Origin: Streptomyces sp. YIM 130001
Lineage (GTDB): Bacteria > Actinomycetota > Actinomycetes > Streptomycetales > Streptomycetaceae
DNA length: 64,000 bases
Direction: 5' to 3'
NCBI RefSeq assembly: GCF_003574445.1
Contig: NZ_KZ984571.1
Location: forward strand, 1-64,000
In this document: piece after piece, positions 8,247 to 16,663 of the stretch
How positions within the stretch are numbered: the stretch's first letter is position 1
Layout: every line of letters starts with the position of its first letter
Notes under the pieces: generated by a model
Databases searched by the model: none
What the model saw: only the letters and a program-made list of their open reading frames with translations
What the model was told of the DNA's origin: nothing
Made by a program: the position numbers and the translations under genes

Positions 8247-11132
8247 ATGATCACGCAGTCCGCGCAGACCACAGCGCCGCACGGACCGGCACCGACCGGG
8301 CCCGGCCCGCTCGCGGGGCTCGCCGCGCTCTTCCTGCCCGCCGCCCTGCCCCGGCACGGCCGCGTCGCCTTCTGGGACCCGTCAGGACGCCCGCTGCCCG
8401 CAGCTCCGCGTACCGCCGCCCCCGAGGAACTGACGGTGGTACGCCCGCACGGCGGCGGAGTGCGCCGCGCCACCGTGCCCGCCCTCGTCCTCTCCGTCGC
8501 CGACGCCCTGCCCCTGCTGCTGCGGCACGGCCCAGGGGCCACCGCCCACCCGGCGGCCGTCTGTCTGTCGGCCGCCGCGCGCCTCGCCCTCACCCTCGTC
8601 GCAGGCGGCCGCATCCTGCCCGGACTCACCGCCGACGACCACGACGCCTGGCGTGCCGGACCGCTCGACGCCGAGTCGGTCGCCCAGCTCCGTGCGATCG
8701 CCGCCGCCCTGCCACCCGAGGGCCACGCCGTACCGCTACCGGACTCCGCGCCTCTGGAACTCCCCGAGCCCGAATCCCTGATCAGGGACTTCCTGGACGC
8801 CGTGGCCGATACGCTGCCGCGCACCCCGGCCGCGGAGTACGCGTACGGTGCACCGTTCGCCGCCCGGCCGCCGCAGCACCTGCCCGCCGCCCGGGACTGG
8901 GCCGCAGAGGCGGCCGCCGGACTCGACGCCGGCGTCCGTATCTCGCTCCGCCTCGACCTGTCGGGGCACGACCTGTTCGACCGCACGGACCCGGAGCGCA
9001 CCGCCGGCGCGGCCGTCGTCCAGGTGCACAGCCTCGCCGACCCCACGCTGGTGATCGATGCCGCCGCCCTGTGGGAGGGCGAGGGAGAGATCGCGTTCGG
9101 GCCGCGGGCCAGGGTCGACGCGGCGCTCGCGCTGCGCCGCGCTTCGCGCGTGTGGCCGCCGCTCGAGCGCCTCGTGGAGCAGGGCGCTGCGGCGGTACTC
9201 CCGCTGTCCGAGGAGGAGCTGTACGACCTCCTCGGCGTCGCCGCCCGCCGCCTGACCGCCGCCGGGGTGGCCGTGCACTGGCCCCGCGACCTGGCGAGTG
9301 ATCTCAGCGCCTCCGCCGTGGTGCGTCCCGCCCCGGGGAGTTCCACCGACGGCACGGGCTTCCTGGAGGCCGAGCGGCTGCTCGAGTTCCGCTGGCAGCT
9401 GGCGCTCGGCGGGGACCCGCTCAGCGAGGCGGAGATGGACGCCCTCGCGGAGTCCCACCGGCCCGTGGTCCGCCTCCGGGACAGCTGGGTCCTGGTCGAC
9501 CCGGACCTCGTCCGCAAGGCGCGCAAGCGGGAGTTGGGCCTCCTCGATCCGGTCGACGCGCTGTCCGTCGCACTCACCGGTACCGCCGAGGTCGACGGGG
9601 AGAGCGTCGAAGCGGTGCCGGTCGGTGCGCTCGCCACGCTCCGCGACCGCCTCACCGCCGACCTGCCGCCCGCCGCGCCGCCGCCAGGACTCCATGCCGA
9701 GCTGCGGGACTACCAACTCCGCGGCCTCGCCTGGCTCGACCTGATGACCTCACTCGGCCTCGGCGGCTGCCTCGCCGACGACATGGGCCTCGGCAAGACG
9801 GTCACCCTCATCGCCCTCCACCTGCGCCGAGCCCGCCCCGAGCCGACCCTGGTGGTCTGCCCGGCCTCCCTCCTCGGGAACTGGCAGCGCGAGATCACCA
9901 GATTCGCCCCCGGTGTCCCCGTCCGCCGCTACCACGGTGCCCAGCGCAGCCTGGACGGCCTCGACGGCGGGTTCGTGCTCACCACGTACGCCACCATGCG
10001 CAGTGCCGCGACCCGGCTCGCCGAGGAGCGCTGGGGGATGGTCGTGGCCGACGAGGCCCAGCACGTGAAGAACCCGTACTCGGCCACCGCCAAGGCCCTG
10101 CGCACTCTGCCCGCACCGGCCCGCGTCGCCCTGACCGGCACCCCGGTGGAGAACAACCTCTCGGAGCTGTGGGCCCTCCTCGACTGGACCACTCCCGGAC
10201 TGCTCGGCCCGCTGAAGTCGTTCCGGTCCCGGCATGCGCGGGCGGCGGAGGGCGGCGAGGACGACGAGGCGGTGCAGCGGCTCGCCCGTCTCGTCCGGCC
10301 GTTCCTGCTGCGGCGCAAGAAGTCCGACCCCGGCATCGTTCCGGAACTGCCACCGAAGACCGAGACGGACCACCCGGTCGCCCTCACCCGCGAGCAGGCC
10401 TCGCTGTACGAGGCGGTGGTACGCGAGTCGCTGGCGGCCATCGAGGCGGCCGACGGCATCGCCCGGCGCGGCCTCGTCCTGAAGCTGCTCGGCGCACTCA
10501 AACAGATCTGCAACCACCCGGCGCAGTACCTCAAGGAGCCGCTGCCGGGGACGTCTTCCGGCCGGGACATGGACGGTCGCGGCGCCACGGCGGATCAGGC
10601 GCGCCGTTCCGGCAAGCTCGCCCTGCTCGACGAGCTGCTCGGCACGATCCTGGCCGAGGACGGCTCGGCGCTGGTCTTCACGCAGTACGTGGGCATGGCC
10701 GAGCGCATCGAGGCGCATCTGGCTGCGCGGGCCATCCCGGTCGAGGTGCTGCACGGCGGTACGCCGATCGCGGAGCGGGAGCATCTCGTGGACCGCTTCC
10801 AGAGCGGCGCCACTCCCGTCCTGGTGCTGTCCCTCAAGGCGGCGGGCACGGGCCTGAACCTCACCCGCGCCGGCCACGTGGTCCACTTCGACCGGTGGTG
10901 GAACCCGGCGGTCGAGGAGCAGGCCACGGACCGTGCGTACCGCATCGGGCAGACCCAGCCGGTGCAGGTGCACCGGCTCATCACCGAGGGGACCGTGGAG
11001 GACCGCATCGCCGAGATGCTCGTGGCCAAGCGTGCGCTGGCGGACGCGGTCCTCGGTTCCGGCGAGTCGGCCCTCACGGAACTGACCGACAGCGAACTCT
11101 CCGACCTCATCTCCCTGCGGAGACCGTCATGA
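8247..11132 (+). CDS. SNF2-family DEAD/DEAH-box ATPase/helicase
   Basis: A 961-aa Swi2/Snf2-type DNA translocase. Motif I is DDMGLGKT (residues 511-518), motif II is DEAQ (602-605), motif III is LTGTPVENNLSELW, and the C-terminal RecA lobe carries SLKAAGTGLNLTRA and AYRIGQTQPVQVHRL. The first 480 residues form the extra N-terminal region common in bacterial SNF2 proteins that act with SWIM proteins. Start ATG 8247 has a strong GGAGGAGGTG at 8231-8240; a GTG at 8238 is a less likely alternative. The stop overlaps the start of the SWIM gene (ATGA), implying coupled translation and a physical complex. The role could be nucleoprotein remodelling, repair or defence (inference). Confidence 0.92.
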   Translation: MITQSAQTTAPHGPAPTGPGPLAGLAALFLPAALPRHGRVAFWDPSGRPLPAAPRTAAPEELTVVRPHGGGVRRATVPALVLSVADALPLLLRHGPGATAHPAAVCLSAAARLALTLVAGGRILPGLTADDHDAWRAGPLDAESVAQLRAIAAALPPEGHAVPLPDSAPLELPEPESLIRDFLDAVADTLPRTPAAEYAYGAPFAARPPQHLPAARDWAAEAAAGLDAGVRISLRLDLSGHDLFDRTDPERTAGAAVVQVHSLADPTLVIDAAALWEGEGEIAFGPRARVDAALALRRASRVWPPLERLVEQGAAAVLPLSEEELYDLLGVAARRLTAAGVAVHWPRDLASDLSASAVVRPAPGSSTDGTGFLEAERLLEFRWQLALGGDPLSEAEMDALAESHRPVVRLRDSWVLVDPDLVRKARKRELGLLDPVDALSVALTGTAEVDGESVEAVPVGALATLRDRLTADLPPAAPPPGLHAELRDYQLRGLAWLDLMTSLGLGGCLADDMGLGKTVTLIALHLRRARPEPTLVVCPASLLGNWQREITRFAPGVPVRRYHGAQRSLDGLDGGFVLTTYATMRSAATRLAEERWGMVVADEAQHVKNPYSATAKALRTLPAPARVALTGTPVENNLSELWALLDWTTPGLLGPLKSFRSRHARAAEGGEDDEAVQRLARLVRPFLLRRKKSDPGIVPELPPKTETDHPVALTREQASLYEAVVRESLAAIEAADGIARRGLVLKLLGALKQICNHPAQYLKEPLPGTSSGRDMDGRGATADQARRSGKLALLDELLGTILAEDGSALVFTQYVGMAERIEAHLAARAIPVEVLHGGTPIAEREHLVDRFQSGATPVLVLSLKAAGTGLNLTRAGHVVHFDRWWNPAVEEQATDRAYRIGQTQPVQVHRLITEGTVEDRIAEMLVAKRALADAVLGSGESALTELTDSELSDLISLRRPS

Positions 11133-14098
11133 CTCGACCTGAGCGCCGGACTGCGGGCGCAGAGGCCGTACCGGGTGCGGCGACCGAAGACCCGGACGAG
11201 CCGGGCGTGCCGGACGGATCGGCTGTGCCGGACGACGGAGCCGGGCGGGCGCGACCGGGGGCGGCTGAACCGGTGGAGGACGACGGCCGGGAGGCCGGGC
11301 CTGATTCCGTGGGGGAGCCAGTGGAGGAGCCTTTGGAACGTCCGGCGCAGCGGCCGCCCGACGAGGCTGTGGATGTCGACGCGGTACGGGAGCGCCGTGC
11401 TGCGGGCGGGGCCGCCGAGAGGCCCGCCGACCTGGCGCGGCGTGCCCTCAAGGCGGCGCTGCGGGACGGTTCGGCCACGGATCCCGGGCGGCGGGCGGCG
11501 GTGCGCGCCGACGCGTCCGTGACGGCGGCCGGGGACGGGGAGCCCGTCGGGGCAGGGGCCGACGCGTCCGTCGGCGGTGAGGTCGTTCCGCCCGACGCTG
11601 TGGGCGGCGCGCTGTGGGCCGCAGGCACTCCCGATGAGGCCGGTGCGGGCGGTGGGCCTCGGGACGCGACGGGAGCCGGCGAGCGGGCGGACGTCGTAAC
11701 GGGGGCTGCTGCAGAGGAAGTTGCCGCCCCCCGGCCTGCTGCCGCGGCGCGGGCCGCTGTGGCTCCCGCGGCGTCCGCCCGTCCCGAGGACGGTGACGCA
11801 TCCGGTGCGAGGAGCGCACCCGCCGGACGTACGACCGCAACGAGCACGAGTCGCCCGGGCGACGTCGCACGCGAGGCCCTGCGGGAGGCCCGGATCGCCG
11901 CCCGCCGGCGGGCGGCGGAGGAGTCGGGGGTCTCGACAGGCGGAGAGGCGACGGCCGACGCGGACTCGGGAGCCTGTGCGGACGAGGGCGACGGCAGGCG
12001 CGGGAGCCCCGCCGGACCCGGCAGCGCAGGTTCGCAGGAGGAGCCGGAGGCGGCCGAAGGCGCGTCTTCCGACACGCCCGACGACTCGCCGGCCGCTCGT
12101 GCCAGGGCCGCAATCGCCAAGACGCGTAAGGGCGTTGAGCGACGCAGCGCAGTGCGGCCGTCGACACGGACGCGCCTCACTCCGCCCGGGGCCGACGATG
12201 ACGTACCGCCGGAAGGCCAGGAGCCGCGCGCGGAGCTGCCCTCTGTCGACCGCCGTCCGCGAGACCCGCAGGGCGACCGTGCGGCGGGGCCACTGCCGGC
12301 CGCGTGGACCTCCTCCGGAGACCCGCGGCACGCCGCAGACCCGGGCCACGGCGGTTCCCGTCGCGTCGAGCGCATGGGCGGCCTGCTCGGCGCCGCCGGG
12401 CTCACTGATGCCGCTGCACGCCAGCCGGACAGCGCCGACCCGTCACCCGAACCCGCCGACCCGTCACCCGAACCCGCCGCGCCGGCCTCCGCACAGACGC
12501 CGCGGGCGACCGCCGCCGCACCGGACAAACACCCCCGCCACACCTCCGACGAACAGCACGCAGTCGCCCCGGTGGACGCGCACCACGCCGGGCCCGGAGG
12601 CTCGCAGCCGCCGACCGGGGAGCCACGCGGTGCGGTCGTGGCCTCTGACGGCCGACCGGCCCCGGAGGACCCGGCCGTCGCGGGCCCGCCCGGCGACACG
12701 CAGTCCCAGAGCGCCACACCCGCGTCGGAACTGCCCCCGGAGGAAGCCCACTTGGCCGACGCCCCGGGCCCGGGCACGCCGGACGCCCCTCGGCGCACCG
12801 GCACGGACGGACCGGCACCCGAGTCGACGCCGTCGCTCACCGACGGCGCGGCCCCCCGTGCCGACCGTCCGCCCACCGCATCGCGACGGGCGCGCGCGGG
12901 CACCGCGCCCGATGCCAACCCCCCGTTCGCTCGCACCTGGTGGGGCAATGCCTGGGTGCAGGCGTTGGAGAGCCAGTCGATGGACGCGGGGCGGCTGGCT
13001 CGAGGGCGGGCGTACGAGGGGCAGGGGCAGGTGGCTGCCGTCACCGTGGCCCCGGGACAGGTGATCGCCTACGTCCAAGGGAGCAGACCCCGTCCGTACC
13101 GGACGAAGGTGCAGGTGCGCGTGTTGTCGGACGACGAGTGGGAGCGGTTCCTGCAGATCGCGGTGGAGCGGCCCGGACACATCGCCGCCTTGCTCGACAA
13201 GGAGTTGCCGCAGTCCCTGGCCGACTGCGGGGTGGATCTGCTGCCCGGCCGCGGTGACCTGCGAGCCGACTGTTCGTGCCCGGACTCCGGCCACCCCTGC
13301 AAGCATGCCGCCGCGCTCTGCTACCGCACCGCCCGGCTCCTGGACGAGGACCCCTTCGTCCTGCTGCGGTTGCGCGGCCGCGAGGAACGCGAGCTGCTCG
13401 ACGAACTCTCCCGGCGCAACGCCACCTTGGCCGCGCGCGCCGCGGCCGGCGCCCCCGCACGGCCGGCCGGCGTACGGGCGAAGGACGCGTTCGCGCCGAG
13501 GGTGCTGCCCCTGCCGCCGCCCCCGCTGCCCGTGCCCGCACATCCCGAAGCGCCACCCGTCTACCCGGCCGCGGCCGGCGGGCCCGACCCGATCGCGCTC
13601 GACCAGCTGGCCACCGACGCGGCTGCCCGCGCCCATGCCCTGCTGGCCAAGGGCGCGGATCCGGTAGGTGAGTTGACGCCACGTCAGGATGCGGTGCGGA
13701 TCGCCGCCGCCCGTCCCGGCTCGGGCCTCACCGCGGCCGGCCGCGCGCTCTACGAGTCCCTCGCCCCTGCCGTCGGCCTGACTCCCGCCGAACTCGCCCG
13801 CGCGGTCGCCGCCTGGCGCCAGGGCGGAATCGAGGGGCTCGCCGTGCTCGACGAACCGTGGGACCCGCCCGCCGGGCCCTTCGACCAGGCGCGCCCCGCA
13901 CTGATGGCCGCCGATCTGCCGGCCTTCCGCCCCTGGCGCAATCGCCTCACCCACCCGGCCGGCCGACGGCAGCTTCGATTCGGTCGGGACGGCCGCTGGT
14001 ACGCATACGAATCGGAAGCCGGTCGGGACGACTGGTGGCCTCGCGGCACACCGGACCACGACCCGGTCGGTGCGATCACCGCTGTCGTAGGAACCTGA
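11129..14098 (+). CDS. SWIM zinc-finger protein with a long disordered N-terminus
   Basis: A 989-aa protein. The first ~598 residues are Ala/Pro/Gly/Asp/Glu/Arg-rich and almost certainly disordered, with short Ala/Arg helical blocks such as DVAREALREARIAARRRA and a repeated ADPSPEP. The globular part begins at FARTWWGNAW (residue 600). The SWIM motif is CxCx6CxH with Cys715, Cys717, Cys724 and His726, in a context expected for zinc binding to DNA or protein. A Pro-rich linker and a further helical domain follow. The gene overlaps the SNF2 gene by ATGA; SNF2/SWIM pairing is known in bacteria and suggests the SWIM protein is its DNA-targeting or regulatory partner. The start ATG 11129 is fixed by the overlap. 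Confidence 0.88.
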   Translation: MTRPERRTAGAEAVPGAATEDPDEPGVPDGSAVPDDGAGRARPGAAEPVEDDGREAGPDSVGEPVEEPLERPAQRPPDEAVDVDAVRERRAAGGAAERPADLARRALKAALRDGSATDPGRRAAVRADASVTAAGDGEPVGAGADASVGGEVVPPDAVGGALWAAGTPDEAGAGGGPRDATGAGERADVVTGAAAEEVAAPRPAAAARAAVAPAASARPEDGDASGARSAPAGRTTATSTSRPGDVAREALREARIAARRRAAEESGVSTGGEATADADSGACADEGDGRRGSPAGPGSAGSQEEPEAAEGASSDTPDDSPAARARAAIAKTRKGVERRSAVRPSTRTRLTPPGADDDVPPEGQEPRAELPSVDRRPRDPQGDRAAGPLPAAWTSSGDPRHAADPGHGGSRRVERMGGLLGAAGLTDAAARQPDSADPSPEPADPSPEPAAPASAQTPRATAAAPDKHPRHTSDEQHAVAPVDAHHAGPGGSQPPTGEPRGAVVASDGRPAPEDPAVAGPPGDTQSQSATPASELPPEEAHLADAPGPGTPDAPRRTGTDGPAPESTPSLTDGAAPRADRPPTASRRARAGTAPDANPPFARTWWGNAWVQALESQSMDAGRLARGRAYEGQGQVAAVTVAPGQVIAYVQGSRPRPYRTKVQVRVLSDDEWERFLQIAVERPGHIAALLDKELPQSLADCGVDLLPGRGDLRADCSCPDSGHPCKHAAALCYRTARLLDEDPFVLLRLRGREERELLDELSRRNATLAARAAAGAPARPAGVRAKDAFAPRVLPLPPPPLPVPAHPEAPPVYPAAAGGPDPIALDQLATDAAARAHALLAKGADPVGELTPRQDAVRIAAARPGSGLTAAGRALYESLAPAVGLTPAELARAVAAWRQGGIEGLAVLDEPWDPPAGPFDQARPALMAADLPAFRPWRNRLTHPAGRRQLRFGRDGRWYAYESEAGRDDWWPRGTPDHDPVGAITAVVGT

Positions 14099-14102
14099 CC
14101 CG

Positions 14103-14121
14103 GCCGGGCGGAGCGCCCGGC
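14103..14121. terminator. GC-rich hairpin after the SNF2-SWIM operon
   Basis: GCCGGGCG, loop GAG, CGCCCGGC: an 8-bp perfect stem that begins 5 bases after the SWIM stop codon. No U-tract follows, as is common in this kind of genome. Confidence 0.5.
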
Positions 14122-14156
14122 GACGGACAAGTCACCAGCACGGAAGGCCGCATGCC

Positions 14157-14795
14157 ATGCCCAGCAGCCAGGAGGCCATGCCCCGCTACGACATCAAGCG
14201 AGAGCTCAAGCAGTACTACGCGCCGAAGAACAGGGACTGGGAGCGGATCGACGTCCCGCCGCAGCAGTTCATCGCCGCCGACGGCCGCGGCGACCCCAAC
14301 ACGAGCAGCGAGTACGCCGAGTGCGTGCAGGCGCTCTACGCGGTGGCGTACACGCTCAAGTTCATGAGTAAGGGCACGCTGGGCAGGGACTTCGTCGTCG
14401 GACCTCTGGAGGGACTGTGGTGGGCCGACGACCTGGGGTCGTTCTTCACCCGCGACAAGGACGCATGGCAGTGGCGCATGCTGATCAGTCAGCCCGACTG
14501 GCTCACCGAGGAGCAGATCGAGGAAGCGGTACGGACGGCACTGGCGAAGAAGCACCTGCCCGCCATCGCCGGTGTCCGCCGCGAAACCCTGCACGAGGGC
14601 ACCAGCGCGCAGCTCCTGCACATCGGCCCCTACGACGACGAGGGCCCCGCACTCGCCAGGCTCCACGACGAGTACCTGGCCGCCAGGGGCCTGCGGATGA
14701 CCGGACTGCACCACGAGATCTACCTCGGCGACCCGAGACGGGCCGACCCCGCCAAGCTGAGGACCGTACTCCGGCAGCCCGTCCGCCCCGCCTAG
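14157..14795 (+). CDS. GyrI-like small-molecule-binding domain protein
   Basis: A 212-aa soluble protein with the GyrI-like (SOUL/BmrR effector-binding) fold. Recognisable parts are DWERIDVPPQQFIAADGRG near residue 30, the long GLWWADDL..WQWRMLISQPDW region, and HEGTSAQLLHIGPYDDEG near residue 145, which is the most typical stretch of the family. The start ATG 14157 has GGAAGG at 14142-14147; an in-frame ATG at 14178 is possible. It lies 58 bp after the SWIM gene, across a hairpin, so it may be a separate unit. Family members bind hydrophobic small molecules; no enzymatic residues are evident. Confidence 0.8.
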   Translation: MPSSQEAMPRYDIKRELKQYYAPKNRDWERIDVPPQQFIAADGRGDPNTSSEYAECVQALYAVAYTLKFMSKGTLGRDFVVGPLEGLWWADDLGSFFTRDKDAWQWRMLISQPDWLTEEQIEEAVRTALAKKHLPAIAGVRRETLHEGTSAQLLHIGPYDDEGPALARLHDEYLAARGLRMTGLHHEIYLGDPRRADPAKLRTVLRQPVRPA

Positions 14796-14851
14796 GCCGG
14801 AGGACGCGTGCGACGGGGAACCGATTGCGGGCTCGGGCGCGTCACTCGGGC

Positions 14852-15415
14852 ATGCGGCGACCGACTCGAATCCTGCCCGGCGCGGCGGCCCTCGTGCTGG
14901 CCCTGTCGGGATGCGGCGCGTTCTCCGGCGGGCACGGCGACGGACCCGGTACGCGCACCGCCTTCGTGAAGCTCGGACCGTTCCGCGCACCGGTCCCGTC
15001 GCCTTCGCCGCGCTCGCCGAGGTCATCGGCGGCTCCGAGCCCGGCCGCGTCCGTCTCGTCCACCGTCCCACCGCTGCGCTCGGGCGCCGGGGACCTGAGG
15101 CCGACCAGGCTCGGGACGTCCGGGCACCCGGGCCGGATGTACGCACGGCTGGAGCAGGCGGATGTGAACGGGCTGCGCGAGGCGCGAGAGGCGTTGAGCG
15201 CGCGACCGCCGAAGGGCCGGATCGGCCTGGCGTTCGTCCTGTCCGGCTGCCGGAACACCGGCGCCCGCCTGGAGGTGGACGACACCGTGGTCTCGGCCTC
15301 GCTCACCGGCGCCGAGAACGTGAACTGCGGCCAGGCGGAGTACTTTCTGGCCACGTTCGCGGTCGCCCCGGACGACCTTCCCGACGACTGGACGCTGCGG
15401 GAGACACCGAGCTGA
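14852..15415 (+). CDS. Putative lipoprotein, function unknown
   Basis: A 187-aa exported protein with a lipoprotein signal (LALSGC, Cys21) starting at ATG 14852. A Ser/Pro/Arg-rich linker of about 45 residues follows, then a compact domain with ARLEQADVNGLREA and two cysteines (LSGCRNTG and NVNCGQ) that could form a disulfide. The upstream open frame continues to 14417 but overlaps the GyrI-like gene and lacks a signal. No family recognised. Confidence 0.7.
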   Translation: MRRPTRILPGAAALVLALSGCGAFSGGHGDGPGTRTAFVKLGPFRAPVPSPSPRSPRSSAAPSPAASVSSTVPPLRSGAGDLRPTRLGTSGHPGRMYARLEQADVNGLREAREALSARPPKGRIGLAFVLSGCRNTGARLEVDDTVVSASLTGAENVNCGQAEYFLATFAVAPDDLPDDWTLRETPS

Positions 15416-15450
15416 ACGGACGCGTTCACCCACACCTGCTACACCTCTTC

Positions 15451-15590
15451 GAACGCCGAACGCCGAACGCCGAACGCCGAACGCCGAACGCCGAACGCCG
15501 AACGCCGAACGCCGAACGCCGAACGCCGAACGCCGAACGCCGAACGCCGAACGCCGAACGCCGAACGCCGAACGCCGAACGCCGAACGCC
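15451..15590 (+). repeat. Perfect 7-bp microsatellite, 20 copies of GAACGCC
   Basis: Twenty uninterrupted copies (140 bp exactly) of GAACGCC, followed by a broken copy GAACTTC and then degenerate CCGAACA-like heptamers up to about 15645. The array starts 35 bp after the lipoprotein stop and ends 74 bp before the beta-lactamase start. Because 7 is not a multiple of 3, a gain or loss of one unit would shift any frame running across it; no frame contains a stop, so apparent reading frames through it are artefacts. It may alter spacing of promoter or leader elements. Confidence 0.97.
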
Positions 15591-15664
15591 GAACTTCAAC
15601 CGTGGAACGACCGAAAGACGGAAACACCGAACACCGCAACACCGATCAGGAAGTGAGCCGGAAC

Positions 15665-16594
15665 GTGAAGCAGAACGGTCCCCACCCCTCCCGCCGTACC
15701 GCCCTCGTCGCCGGTGCAGGCGCCGGCACCGCCTTCGTCACCGCCCTCGCGGGGAGTGGCACGGCGTCAGCGAGTGCGGCACCAGCAGGGGAACTCGGCC
15801 GACAGCTGGGGGAGTTGGAGGAGCGTTACGCTGCCCGGCTCGGGGTGTTCGCGCGCAACATGGCCACCGGGCGCACCGTCCGCCACCGCGCGGACGAACG
15901 CTTCCCCATGTGCTCTGTCTTCAAGACCCTCGCCGCGGCCGCCGTACTGCGCGACCTGGACGATTCCCACCTCGGCCGGCGGATCCACTACACGCAGGGC
16001 GACGTCGACAAGTCGGGCTACGCCCCCGTCACCGGCAAGCCCGAGAACATCGCGGGAGGCCTGACCGTGCGAGAGCTCTGTGCCGCCGCGGTCTCCGAGA
16101 GCGACAACGCCGCCGCGAATCTGCTCCTGCGCGACCTGGGCGGCCCCCGCGCCATCACCCGGTTCTGCCGCTCGCTCGGTGACGGCGTGACCCGACTCGA
16201 CCGCTGGGAGCCCGAGTTGAACTCCGCCGAGCCCTGGCGCCGCACCGACACCACCAGTCCGCGCGCCGTAGGGACGACGTACGCCCGCCTGATCCTGGGG
16301 CGGGCACTCGACGTGCCGGACCGCGCGAAGCTCACCGGCTGGCTGGTCGCCAACACGACGAACATGGAGCGCTTCCGCGCCGGCCTCCCGGACGACTGGA
16401 TCCTCGCGGACAAGACCGGTGGCGGCGAGCAGTACGGCGTCGCCAACGACGTGGGCGTCGTACACCCGCCGCACGGCGCGCCGTTGGTCCTCTCCGTCCT
16501 GTCCACCAAACTCGACCCGGCGGGCCCGACCGACAACCCGCTGGTCGCCGAGGCGGCCCGGCTGGTAGCGGCTCACCTCGTACCGGGGACCTGA
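15665..16594 (+). CDS. Class A beta-lactamase, Tat-exported
   Basis: Secreted serine beta-lactamase of 309 aa that hydrolyses the beta-lactam ring. A twin-arginine signal (SRRTALVAG then a hydrophobic stretch ending around ASASAAP) directs it through Tat. Class A signatures are all present: Ser84-Val-Phe-Lys87 (the SxxK motif), Ser146-Asp-Asn, the omega-loop EPELN with Glu182 (Ambler Glu166) and Asn186, and Lys250-Thr-Gly-Gly. The start chosen is GTG 15665 with AGGAAG at 15648-15653; GTG 15653 is the alternative. No BlaI/BlaR or other regulator is adjacent. The upstream leader contains the 7-bp microsatellite. Confidence 0.93.
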   Translation: MKQNGPHPSRRTALVAGAGAGTAFVTALAGSGTASASAAPAGELGRQLGELEERYAARLGVFARNMATGRTVRHRADERFPMCSVFKTLAAAAVLRDLDDSHLGRRIHYTQGDVDKSGYAPVTGKPENIAGGLTVRELCAAAVSESDNAAANLLLRDLGGPRAITRFCRSLGDGVTRLDRWEPELNSAEPWRRTDTTSPRAVGTTYARLILGRALDVPDRAKLTGWLVANTTNMERFRAGLPDDWILADKTGGGEQYGVANDVGVVHPPHGAPLVLSVLSTKLDPAGPTDNPLVAEAARLVAAHLVPGT

Positions 16595-16663
16595 CCGCCC
16601 GGCCCCTGAGGAGCGGCACTACGTCCACCCTGGCCCCGGAGTCGGCCGCCGCCGGCCCCGGGG

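Noticed and set aside
10169..11128. Upstream in-frame extension of the SWIM gene inside the helicase gene
   Set aside because: The extension overlaps the helicase C-terminal lobe and is a low-complexity shadow; the ATG at 11129 with ATGA coupling is the natural start.
15451..15590. CRISPR-like array
   Set aside because: Contiguous 7-bp units without spacers are a microsatellite; no cas genes are present.
15400..15640. Long reading frames on both strands crossing the 7-bp repeat, giving heptapeptide repeats (RRTPNAE and RRSAFGV)
   Set aside because: The 7-bp unit has no stop in any frame, so every frame stays open there. No start or ribosome-binding site or recognisable domain supports a repeat protein.
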